Assembly (NCBI GenBank): GCA_019912315.1
Contig: JAIOJA010000006.1
Coordinates: 24,251-88,250 of the forward strand
Direction of reading: 5' to 3'
DNA: 64,000 nucleotides
From: Planctomycetota bacterium
GTDB lineage: Bacteria; Planctomycetota; UBA8742; UBA2392
Part shown: positions 33,101 through 39,493 of the stretch, piece by piece
Layout: the number at the start of each line of letters is the position of its first letter
Position numbering within the stretch: the first letter of the stretch is position 1
Notes under the pieces: generated by a model
What the model was told of the DNA's origin: nothing
Database searches by the model: none
What the model saw: only the letters and a program-made list of their open reading frames with translations
Program-made: the position numbers and the translations under genes

Positions 33101-33631
33101 TCCGACTACGAGAACACGATCAGGCTGGCCACCGACATCACCGACGCGATGTTCGACAAACCCGACAGCCAGCTGGTCAAGGTGCGCTTTTCCGTCACGC
33201 TCGACCAGAAGGGGCTGCTGGTCAGCAGCCGCATCGAGATCGCCAGCGATAAAGACGGCAACATCCAGAAGCTGACCTACAACGACAACCCCGCCAATAC
33301 CAAGGACTTCGTGTGGGAGCAGTTCAACACAGGCACGTCGAAACTGGGCGCGCGCCTGTCAGCCTGGTACTCGGAAGCCCGTCTTGCACTGATCCCGGTC
33401 GATCACATGGACAAAGACTGGGGGCTGCTGCGCCTGCTGTGGAAAGACAGCGTCAAGTTCGAGCCCGATGTCGAAGATGGCCGCCAGGTGTACAGAACGG
33501 CCTGGCACTTCCGTTCGCCGGATTCGCAGATTTTTGAGCTGAAGGCCAAGGTCACACCCGCCAAGAAGAACAACCCCTTCGAGCGCGAGCTGTTCGGGCG
33601 CTTCACACTCGCGGACAAGGTCATCAAGTGA
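30134..33631 (+). CDS. tssM: T6SS inner-membrane complex protein TssM (IcmF)
   Basis: 1165 residues. Two N-terminal membrane helices (about 13-35 and 49-67) are followed by a cytoplasmic NTPase-like domain with Walker A GPPGSGKTTALQESGLNFP near residue 130 and LLDTAGRYT near 178. A third membrane helix at about 436-458 (TLSVLSLMALAFMSYALIGSF) leads to a large periplasmic domain of about 700 residues, which reaches the TssJ lipoprotein. The Walker A is intact, so this is an ATP/GTP-binding version. The stop overlaps tagF (GTGA). Confidence 0.95.
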   Translation: MRAFLGALMKEGVISIVVLVLLCLLVWFGGQFLADEQNDLVKERILIIAVLIGIFLVLFVVQKMLAVRNAMRIEQQLKNQSGSQLSGADADKKAEIEALSKKFDESLEALKKTKGGKSALFTLPWYIIIGPPGSGKTTALQESGLNFPAVQGGAKVRGIGGTRNCDWWFTEDGILLDTAGRYTTVAEDQEEWFAFLDMIRTSRKDKPINGAIVAVAIDDLFRATQNELDQIAKDVRNRLDELAARLQGVFPVYLMFTKCDLVQGFVEFYEDFTKEQRGQVWGFTMPYSLPEKQYTEIFSDEIGRMSRNVNARQLELLATERPPGKKQNIYLFPRQFQLASDKMKELIGALFAANAFQESAMLRGVYFTSGTQKGTPIDQLLARMGETMGFGSVPQGSEDRVEKKSFFIHQLFTKVIFHDKTLARSNSRVLRKRRTVRVTLSVLSLMALAFMSYALIGSFVGNNSMINKVEAAGVAVRETDTDNRVQLEALEKLEGLRRELARLDEYRRDGRPVSLSFGMYQGNSMFEAGAKLYFERLNPMHVQPCHDRVERELGELVATLEPNSPSEDYQRLLDLWRVYRMMSGKLPAQPSLVATILKKEQRWTGPLIGAQVDEIEALAGEQLEFYASQLAEATVEADRFGLLLKVDEQLDDRASNKLENALWTVSAYEAIIQHTSEKRKALGLDVLVPNNTAYLEVRMDGVSGTNITRLNAYTQEAWDTDVKSLIDERARDLSDLYKELNLTRGEDEIRKDLYERHRKSHIAAWDLFLTQVYPKDSVFSDVAKTNEALETLRQPGEQSPYRQLVRNVWAKRQLQLSVDNRVDGPSEEETKALESAMNALEDFYKAYNTFATVTKAGARVMPHLSNTEPLTNLATAFITAAQDLPKPFPQRDEAVKTAFKRIVDAGFNALRIEAEAEATKRWETGPRDLWQTNLEDKFPMRYDAASTATMVNFARLFNPVDGQLWNVERRLRAVAELPFHGGNTLLTLSSDYENTIRLATDITDAMFDKPDSQLVKVRFSVTLDQKGLLVSSRIEIASDKDGNIQKLTYNDNPANTKDFVWEQFNTGTSKLGARLSAWYSEARLALIPVDHMDKDWGLLRLLWKDSVKFEPDVEDGRQVYRTAWHFRSPDSQIFELKAKVTPAKKNNPFERELFGRFTLADKVIK

Positions 33632-34575
33632 GCGAGTTCCCTACAGGCTGCCTGGGCAAGCTGCCCCTTCACGGCGACTTCATCCGCAACAACGCGGCGT
33701 CGCCCGAAGTCCATGAGCTTGACACATGGGTGCAGGAGGGAATCTACCGGGGCTACGAGCTGCTGGACAGCAAATGGGACAGCAGCTTCGACAACGCCCC
33801 CACCTCGCGATTTATCTATTGCTCACCGCGCTCGCGTCGCTTACTGGCAGGGCTGTTCAAGCCATCCGTGGACAAGGCCGGGCGCCGCTACCCATTCATG
33901 GTGTACACCATCATTGAGCCGGGCGCGCTTGGCACGGACGCCGGCTACCTGCCGCTGGCCATGGACAGCTTCTTGCTGAAAGCGACTGAGCTCGCCGCCT
34001 GGAGCAACGCGGCGATCGACTTGAACACGTTTCTCGCCAGCTTCAACAGTTTCCGGTTTACGCCGGACCTGACGGAAGCCCGCAAGCAGTTTGCCAAGTA
34101 TGTACTGGTAAACAGCGCCGGCGATTACTGGACCGGCGCCTTCGGCAGCGCCGACGACCAGCGGCGCTATGCCGCCGTTCAGCTCACGGCCTGGGGCGCC
34201 GACCTGCGCGCGCCGGAAAGCACGGCGATCCGTTACCCGGCCACTGAGCCGGAAGCCGAGGCGGGGTACTGGATCGAGCTTGCGCGGCGCTTCGCCGGGG
34301 GCACCAGCCTGCCCACTCTGGCATTCTGGAACGAGCCCTCCGGGAGTCACGCCGTGCGTTTGCATCTGGGGTTCGGCCGGCTGAACTCGGAATGGTTCCT
34401 GCCATTTGTGCTGCCAGATACGCCCGGCGGCGCGGTCAAGGACCTCAGCGCCATGCAGTCGGTGGATGCTTCACTGGTGGACAGGGCCCGTGCCCAGTTT
34501 GATGAGGTGTTAACCGAGCCGGCAATGAAGTTGTCCGACTTATTGCAAAGATTGCCCAGATCTAAGGAAGGCTGA
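33628..34575 (+). CDS. tagF: T6SS accessory protein TagF
   Basis: 315 residues. The TagF domain (DUF2094) begins at once with FPTGCLGKLPLHGDFIRN, the family signature, and continues through SRFIYCSPRSRRLLAGLFKPSVDKAGRRYPF. In Pseudomonas and Agrobacterium TagF represses T6SS post-translationally, in the latter through FHA protein; here it may act on the two TagH proteins (inference). It is longer than the core domain (about 170 aa), with an unassigned C-terminal half. It starts at a GTG overlapping the tssM stop. Confidence 0.9.
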   Translation: MSEFPTGCLGKLPLHGDFIRNNAASPEVHELDTWVQEGIYRGYELLDSKWDSSFDNAPTSRFIYCSPRSRRLLAGLFKPSVDKAGRRYPFMVYTIIEPGALGTDAGYLPLAMDSFLLKATELAAWSNAAIDLNTFLASFNSFRFTPDLTEARKQFAKYVLVNSAGDYWTGAFGSADDQRRYAAVQLTAWGADLRAPESTAIRYPATEPEAEAGYWIELARRFAGGTSLPTLAFWNEPSGSHAVRLHLGFGRLNSEWFLPFVLPDTPGGAVKDLSAMQSVDASLVDRARAQFDEVLTEPAMKLSDLLQRLPRSKEG

Positions 34576-34593
34576 GCCGCTTGGACGGCGTAA

Positions 34594-35523
34594 GTGTTTG
34601 ATTTCAAGGAATTGCGGGGCTATGTTGACCGGTCCTCACGACAGTTGCCAAACAGTGCTCGCGCGAAGGGCGGAAGCGTGACAGACAGCTTGACCAGCGC
34701 ATTAGGCAGCGACCCGATCCCCGGCGACAAGCCGGGCGGCGGCAATGCGCGCTATGAACCCGAATTCGAGCAGCTTGAGACGGAAATCGCCAAACTTGGA
34801 AACCCCGCCGGCGGCGAGATTCGCTGGTCGGATGTGGTCAGCCTTTCCAGGACCATCCTTACGGAAAAGTCGAAAGACCTGCTGGCCGGCTCCTACTTCG
34901 CCTACGGCATGTTGCAGCAGCAGGGCTACCAGGGTCTGCTCGAAGGTTTGAAGGTCGTTAACGGCATGTGCCAGGCCCACTGGGAAGGCATGTTCCCGGA
35001 AGTGCGCCGCATGAAGGCGCGCGAGTCGGCGCTGGACTGGCTGATTGACCGTGTGACCGCCCATCTTGAAAAGACACCCCCAGGTGGCGAAGAAGCATCG
35101 GTGATTCAAGAGGCGATCCAGACGGTCGAAGACTTGACGGCCCTCGTGGACCCGAAACTGGATGCACCAAACCCCAAACTTGCCGCGTTTGTACGCGCGC
35201 TGGCTGCCGCCGCGTCCGGCGGCGGCGAAACAAACCAGTCCTCCGAGGAGGCACCCACCCCCATGTCCGCAACTTCCGTCAGCACTGCCTCCGGGCCGGG
35301 CGGTCCGATCACGAACCGCAAGGTCGCCTTCGAGCGCCTGCGCGAAGTCGCGGAGTTTTTGCGACGCACGGAGCCCCATTCACCGGTCGCGTACCTGGTG
35401 AACCGCGCCATCAAGTGGGGCGACATGAGCCTCGAAAACGTGATCGCGGAACTGGTGAAGAACACCGATGCCCGACGCCAGATATATGAAACACTCGGCG
35501 TCAAACGAGATGATGAAAGCTAA
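34594..35523 (+). CDS. tssA: T6SS TssA-family protein (ImpA N-terminal domain)
   Basis: 309 residues. The ImpA-type N-terminal domain covers about residues 38-160: GSDPIPGDKPGGGNARYE, then IRWSDVVSLSRTILTEKSKDLLAGSYF and MCQAHWEGMFPE. A linker follows, and the C-terminal helical part (NRKVAFERLREVAEFLRRTEPHSPVAYLVNRAIKW) matches TssA/VasJ proteins, which prime baseplate and sheath-tube assembly. Start is uncertain: GTG at 34594 or GTG at 34678 (VTDSLTSAL), the latter nearer the conserved region. The stop is followed within one base by the inverted repeat bounding the GxxExxY gene. Confidence 0.88.
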   Translation: MFDFKELRGYVDRSSRQLPNSARAKGGSVTDSLTSALGSDPIPGDKPGGGNARYEPEFEQLETEIAKLGNPAGGEIRWSDVVSLSRTILTEKSKDLLAGSYFAYGMLQQQGYQGLLEGLKVVNGMCQAHWEGMFPEVRRMKARESALDWLIDRVTAHLEKTPPGGEEASVIQEAIQTVEDLTALVDPKLDAPNPKLAAFVRALAAAASGGGETNQSSEEAPTPMSATSVSTASGPGGPITNRKVAFERLREVAEFLRRTEPHSPVAYLVNRAIKWGDMSLENVIAELVKNTDARRQIYETLGVKRDDES

Positions 35524-35524
35524 G

Positions 35525-35996
35525 TCTCGCACGGAGAACACAGAGGGCACGGAGAAAAGGATTGAAGCAGAATCTCGACACGATAACTGGAATCATTGTG
35601 GACGCTGCTATCAAGGTTCACAAAGTTCTGGGTCCCGGTCTGCTCGAAAGTGTCTACATGAAGGCGCTCGCTATTGAACTGCGGAAGCGGGATTTGAAAG
35701 TCGAACTCGAAGTCCCAATCTCGGCGGACTGGGAAGGCGAAGACTTGGGTGTAGCCTTCCGCGCGGACATGCTGGTTGAGGACTTGGTGTTCGTCGAAGG
35801 GAAAGCCTTCGAACAGACTGCGAACGTGTTTCTGCGCCAGTTGCGAACCCATGTGCGATTGGCGAACAAACGAGTCGGGCCGCTCCTGAATTTCGGAATG
35901 GCACTGATGAAAGATGGAATTGTCCGCCACATCGAAGGTTTTGACGAAGCGAACAAAGATTGATGTCTCTGTGAACTCCGTGATCTCTGTGCGAGA
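35525..35996. mobile_element. Putative GxxExxY cassette bounded by 31-bp inverted repeats
   Basis: Left arm 35525-35555 and right arm 35966-35996 are inverted repeats with 25 of 31 positions matching. Each arm is made of 9-bp units of the type CACGGAGAA / CACAGAGGG. They enclose one small gene (35562-35963) and nothing else. The left arm begins one base after the tssA stop and the right arm ends 28 bp before tssB. There is no transposase and I see no obvious target-site duplication. The element may be mobilised in trans or be a remnant. Confidence 0.65.
35562..35963 (+). CDS. GxxExxY protein (PD-(D/E)XK nuclease-like)
   Basis: 133 residues. It carries the family-defining motif GLLESVY (G-x-x-E-x-x-Y) at about residues 25-31 in the context AAIKVHKVLGPG. 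The nuclease-like core is FRADMLVEDLVFVEGKAFE (Asp ... Glu-Gly-Lys; most family members have E-L-K). The C-terminal block RVGPLLNFGMALMKDGIVR is also typical. The family belongs to the PD-(D/E)XK superfamily (PF13366) and has no firmly known role. It starts at a TTG (35562). It is unrelated to T6SS and seems inserted. Confidence 0.85.
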   Translation: MKQNLDTITGIIVDAAIKVHKVLGPGLLESVYMKALAIELRKRDLKVELEVPISADWEGEDLGVAFRADMLVEDLVFVEGKAFEQTANVFLRQLRTHVRLANKRVGPLLNFGMALMKDGIVRHIEGFDEANKD

Positions 35997-36024
35997 TCGC
36001 TTTTGAAGCTTAAGGAGCCGAATC

Positions 36025-36525
36025 ATGGCCAAAGAAGGATCAGTAGCACCACGCGAGCGCGTAAACATTGTCTACAAGCCCGCCACCGGCGGCGCCGCCG
36101 AGGAGAAGGAGCTTCCGCTTAAGCTGCTTGTGATGGGTGATTTCACCCTCGGCCAGGACGACACGCCGCTTGAAGACCGCAAGCCGGTCAACATTGACAA
36201 GGACAACTTCAACGACGTGATGAAGAGCCAGAACATCAAGATCAACGTCAATGTGAAGAACACCCTTGCCGGCAAAGAAGGCGAAGAGCTCAACGCGGGT
36301 CTGAACTTCAAGACGCTCAAGGACTTCGACCCCGACGCCATCGCGCGCCAGGTACCGGAACTCGCCAAGATGCTGGAATTGCGAGAGGCCTTGGCGGCGC
36401 TCAAGGGACCGATGGGCAACTTCCCGGCTTTCCGCAAGAAGATCCAGTCGATCATCACCGACGACGCCACTCGCGAGAAGATTCTCGGCGAAATCAGCAA
36501 GGGCGACGGAGGCGGAGAGGGTTAG
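36025..36525 (+). CDS. tssB: T6SS contractile sheath small subunit TssB (VipA/ImpB)
   Basis: 166 residues. The N-terminus SVAPRERVNIVYKPATGG and LPLKLLVMGDFT match TssB, and the second half has NFKTLKDFDPDAIARQVPELAKMLELREALAALKGPMGN. TssB and TssC polymerise into the cytoplasmic sheath whose contraction drives the Hcp tube out. ATG at 36025 follows AAGGAG. The gene is complete despite the cassette directly upstream. Confidence 0.95.
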   Translation: MAKEGSVAPRERVNIVYKPATGGAAEEKELPLKLLVMGDFTLGQDDTPLEDRKPVNIDKDNFNDVMKSQNIKINVNVKNTLAGKEGEELNAGLNFKTLKDFDPDAIARQVPELAKMLELREALAALKGPMGNFPAFRKKIQSIITDDATREKILGEISKGDGGGEG

Positions 36526-36629
36526 AGCCCCGGCTGAAAGGCGGGGGGGGGTCGCCAAAGGCGACGATCGGATGCCTGTTCCCGCCCTCGCGGCGACAGG
36601 TGCATACAGCGCAAACGGAGACGTAACCG

Positions 36630-38111
36630 ATGGCAGACGCAGAGAAACAGCAGCAACCCGCAGAGGCGCAGGCCGCAGAGGGATCGCTGCTTGATGAGAT
36701 CATGTCCCAGAGCAAGATGGCGCCCAGCGACGAAGGCTATGAGGTCGCCAAGCTGGGCGTGCAGGCCTTCCTGAAGGAAATCCTCGCGCCCGACAGCAAG
36801 CTGAAGAAGGCTGACAAGGGCGCCGTCGATCAGATGATCAGCGAGATCGACAAGAAACTCAGCCAGCAGGTGGACCAGTTCCTTCACAACCCCGAGGTCC
36901 AGAAGCTGGAAAGCGCCTGGCGCGGGCTGAAGATGCTGGTTGATCGCACGGACTTCCGCGAGAACGTGAAGATCGAAGTCCTGAACATCAGCAAAGATCA
37001 GCTGATGGAAGACTTCGAAGACGCCCCCGAGCTCCAGAAATCAGGGCTGTACAAACACGTCTACACGTCCGAGTACGGGACGTTCGGCGGCGAGCCCTAC
37101 GGCGCCATCATTGGCAATTACGATTTCGGCCCCGGGCCGCAAGACGTCGCGCTGCTGTCGAAGGTCGCGGCCGTGGCCACCATGGCGCACTCGCCGTTCA
37201 TCGCGGCGGCCGGCCCGAAATTCTTCGGGCTTGACGACTACCAGGGTCTGCCGAATCTCAAGGACCTGAAGTCGATCATGGAAGGCCCGCAGTACACCAA
37301 GTGGCAGTCTTTCCGTGAATCAGAGGACGCCCGCAGCGTCGGGCTTACCTGCCCGCGCTTCCTGCTGCGTCTTCCCTACGGACAGAACACCAAGCCGGTC
37401 AAGGCTTTCAACTATGAAGAGGGTGTCCACGACAACCACGAGCATTACCTTTGGGGCAACACGGCTTTTGCCTTCGCGACTCGCCTGACCGACAGCTTCG
37501 CCAAATTCCGCTGGTGCCCGAACATTATCGGCCCGCAAAGCGGCGGCGCGGTGGACGACCTGCCCCTGCACCAGTTCGATAGCATGGGCGAAGTCGAAAC
37601 CAAGATCCCGACCGAAGTGCTGATCAGCGAGCGTCGTGAATACGAGCTGTCCGAAGAAGGTTTCATCGGGCTGACCATGCGCAAGGGCAGCGATAACGCC
37701 TGCTTCTTCAGCGCCAACTCATGCCAGAAGCCCAAGAGCTTCGGCCAGAGCGCCGAAGGCAAAGAAGCCGAGTTGAACTATCGCCTCGGCACGCAGCTTC
37801 CTTACCTGTTTATCGTGAACCGCCTGGCGCACTACATCAAGGTGCTTCAACGCGAGCAGATCGGCTCATGGAAGGAAAAGGACGACCTGTCCCGCGAACT
37901 CAACAAATGGATCGGGCAGTACGTGGCCGACACGGACAACCCGTCGCCGGCGATTCGCTCTCGCTGCCCGTTACGCAGCGCCACCATTGCGGTTGACGAC
38001 GTGCCGGGTGAGGCGGGCTGGTACCGCGTGCGCATGAACGTACGTCCGCACTTCAAGTACATGGGCGCGTTCTTCTCGCTCGGGCTCGTTGGCAAGCTCG
38101 ACAAGAAATAG
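36630..38111 (+). CDS. tssC: T6SS contractile sheath large subunit TssC (VipB/ImpC)
   Basis: 493 residues, the normal size. Recognised by ESAWRGLKMLVDRTDFRENVKIEVL, GEPYGAIIGNYDFGPGPQDVALL, RLPYGQNTKPVKAFNYEE and the C-terminal NVRPHFKYMGAFFSLGLVGKL. It forms the sheath with TssB, and its N-terminal region is recognised by ClpV or TssB-linked helices in other systems. The start codon is 104 bp after tssB; that gap contains a run of ten G (36543-36552). A 329-bp gap with its own promoter-like sequence precedes hcp. Confidence 0.95.
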   Translation: MADAEKQQQPAEAQAAEGSLLDEIMSQSKMAPSDEGYEVAKLGVQAFLKEILAPDSKLKKADKGAVDQMISEIDKKLSQQVDQFLHNPEVQKLESAWRGLKMLVDRTDFRENVKIEVLNISKDQLMEDFEDAPELQKSGLYKHVYTSEYGTFGGEPYGAIIGNYDFGPGPQDVALLSKVAAVATMAHSPFIAAAGPKFFGLDDYQGLPNLKDLKSIMEGPQYTKWQSFRESEDARSVGLTCPRFLLRLPYGQNTKPVKAFNYEEGVHDNHEHYLWGNTAFAFATRLTDSFAKFRWCPNIIGPQSGGAVDDLPLHQFDSMGEVETKIPTEVLISERREYELSEEGFIGLTMRKGSDNACFFSANSCQKPKSFGQSAEGKEAELNYRLGTQLPYLFIVNRLAHYIKVLQREQIGSWKEKDDLSRELNKWIGQYVADTDNPSPAIRSRCPLRSATIAVDDVPGEAGWYRVRMNVRPHFKYMGAFFSLGLVGKLDKK

Positions 38112-38218
38112 CCGTGCCGGCAGGCAGGAGCAGTGGAGTTCGGGGCGCGAGTAACGTCCGCACGCACAACAAACCACGAATTGTGCAGTCAAAATCGGAC
38201 AGGAGCAGAACATCACAG

Positions 38219-38259
38219 GGAGGCAGGAATCGCAGCTTGAAGCCGCAGTTCCTGCCTCC
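38219..38259. repeat. 11-bp perfect hairpin between tssC and hcp
   Basis: GGAGGCAGGAA (38219-38229) pairs with TTCCTGCCTCC (38249-38259) across a 19-base spacer; CCTCC/CTGCC words continue to 38285. There is no T-run, so intrinsic termination is uncertain. It could slow or stop read-through from the tssA-C part of the operon. The GGAGGCAGG core is shared with 29330-29352. Confidence 0.65.
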
Positions 38260-38333
38260 TGCCGCCTGTCTACCGCCTCCTGCGAGTAAGATTCTTTGAT
38301 AGTTTTGACGTACTGAATAGTTTTGTTTCATTC

Positions 38334-38362
38334 TTGTCAATGTTTTGTACGCGGCGTATTGT
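38334..38362 (+). promoter_or_regulatory. Candidate sigma-70 promoter for hcp
   Basis: TTGTCA (38334-38339), a 17-bp spacer, then TATTGT (38357-38362) lie in a strikingly AT-rich island (about 38286-38350) within an otherwise GC-rich region, about 80 bp before the hcp start. The match is 5 of 6 at -35 and 4 of 6 at -10 to the E. coli consensus. Whether this organism uses that consensus is unknown. Confidence 0.4.
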
Positions 38363-38440
38363 TCCAGTGTCGCCACCGGGGCGCGAAGGACAAGATAACT
38401 AACCGAATTGTAAGATAATGCAACTTACCAGGAGAGAACC

Positions 38441-38926
38441 ATGGCCAGCATGAAAGTGTTCATGAAGATTGACGGGATGCCGGGCAGCAGCAGCGACAAG
38501 GACCACTCCGACTGGTGTGACGTCCGCGGCTTCGAGCACCCGATGGAATACCCGTTCGACATGCGCGAAAACAAGGGACGTGGCGAGCCTGTCCACGGCG
38601 CGTGCAGCGTCAGCAAGGAAATCGACAAATCCTCGCCCAAGATCTTCGAAGCTCTGGCCAAGAAGAAGAAGGTGAAGGAGGTCGAAATCGAATTCTGGCG
38701 CGACAACCCGAGCGAAGGCGGCAGCGAGAAATACTTCACCATCAAGCTCAAGGACTGCCGCGTCGTCCAGGCCAAGCCGTACATGCCCACGGGCGCCGGC
38801 ACCGGCGCCGAAGACGCCATGAGCCACATGGAACAGGTCGGCTTTGCCTACCGCCAGATCGAATGGACCTGGCTGAGCGGCGGACAGGTTCCGACCACAT
38901 TCGACTTCAGCAACCCGGACGCGTAG
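38441..38926 (+). CDS. hcp: T6SS tube protein Hcp (TssD)
   Basis: 161 residues, the usual Hcp size. Recognised by the start MKVFMKIDGMPGSSSDKDHSDW, the middle VHGACSVSKEIDKSSPKIFEALAK, and the end FAYRQIEWTWLSGG. Hcp hexamers stack into the inner tube that is expelled and can carry small effectors. ATG at 38441 has GGAGAG upstream. The gene is set apart from its neighbours by a hairpin and promoter-like sequence upstream and another hairpin downstream, which fits the high Hcp dosage required. Confidence 0.95.
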   Translation: MASMKVFMKIDGMPGSSSDKDHSDWCDVRGFEHPMEYPFDMRENKGRGEPVHGACSVSKEIDKSSPKIFEALAKKKKVKEVEIEFWRDNPSEGGSEKYFTIKLKDCRVVQAKPYMPTGAGTGAEDAMSHMEQVGFAYRQIEWTWLSGGQVPTTFDFSNPDA

Positions 38927-38945
38927 TCAACGATTGCTGGCCAAA

Positions 38946-38977
38946 GGGGGCGGACTTGCAGCCGCAATTCCGCCCCC
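38946..38977 (+). terminator. GC hairpin after hcp
   Basis: GGGGGCGGA (38946-38954) pairs perfectly with TCCGCCCCC (38969-38977) around a 14-base loop, 20 bp after the hcp stop. No T-run follows, so it may be a partial terminator or a 3'-end stabiliser of hcp mRNA rather than a full stop; tssE begins only 22 bp later. Confidence 0.55.
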
Positions 38978-38998
38978 GCTCCAGCACAGGGGCACGGC

Positions 38999-39415
38999 AT
39001 GTTTCAAAAACGCACGTTGTTTGAGCGACTCAGGAACCCCGAGGGAACCAGCGCCCGCACCATTGAAGAAGACACCACGGCGCTTACACGGTCGATCCTT
39101 CGCAACCTGACCCGCATACTCAACGCCCGTGCAGGCCAGGCGCCGGCCCAGATGGACTTCGGCATACCCTCCCCGAGCGAAATCGCCCAGGGCTACCCCG
39201 AATCACTCATCACAATGCAGAAGACGATTCGGTTGTGCATCGAACGGTACGAGCCAAGACTACGAGACGTACAGGTCATGCAGATTGAGAGCGACGACTT
39301 CCGACTGGCCGTACGCTTCCAGGTAACGGCACGCCTGGCAACAAGCAAGGAAGGGCGGCAGGTCAGCTTTGACACGCTGATGGACCCGTCAGGACACGTG
39401 AACTTGAATGCATAG
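38999..39415 (+). CDS. tssE: T6SS baseplate protein TssE (gp25-like)
   Basis: 138 residues with the GPW/gp25 domain. Visible are LFERLRNPEG at the start, SILRNLTRILNARAGQAP, MDFGIPSPSEIAQGYPES, and the RYEPRLRDVQV motif conserved in TssE and T4 gp25 (E-P-R-L). TssE is the baseplate component that seeds sheath polymerisation. ATG at 38999 is preceded by GGGGCAC. tssF starts 79 bp downstream. Confidence 0.93.
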   Translation: MFQKRTLFERLRNPEGTSARTIEEDTTALTRSILRNLTRILNARAGQAPAQMDFGIPSPSEIAQGYPESLITMQKTIRLCIERYEPRLRDVQVMQIESDDFRLAVRFQVTARLATSKEGRQVSFDTLMDPSGHVNLNA

Positions 39416-39493
39416 GGCTCAGGAATTGGGGCGCGGGAATCGGTTTCCTTAGCCCAGGCCCGAAGCCCTGAATCATGGCACTAGAGGCGATCC

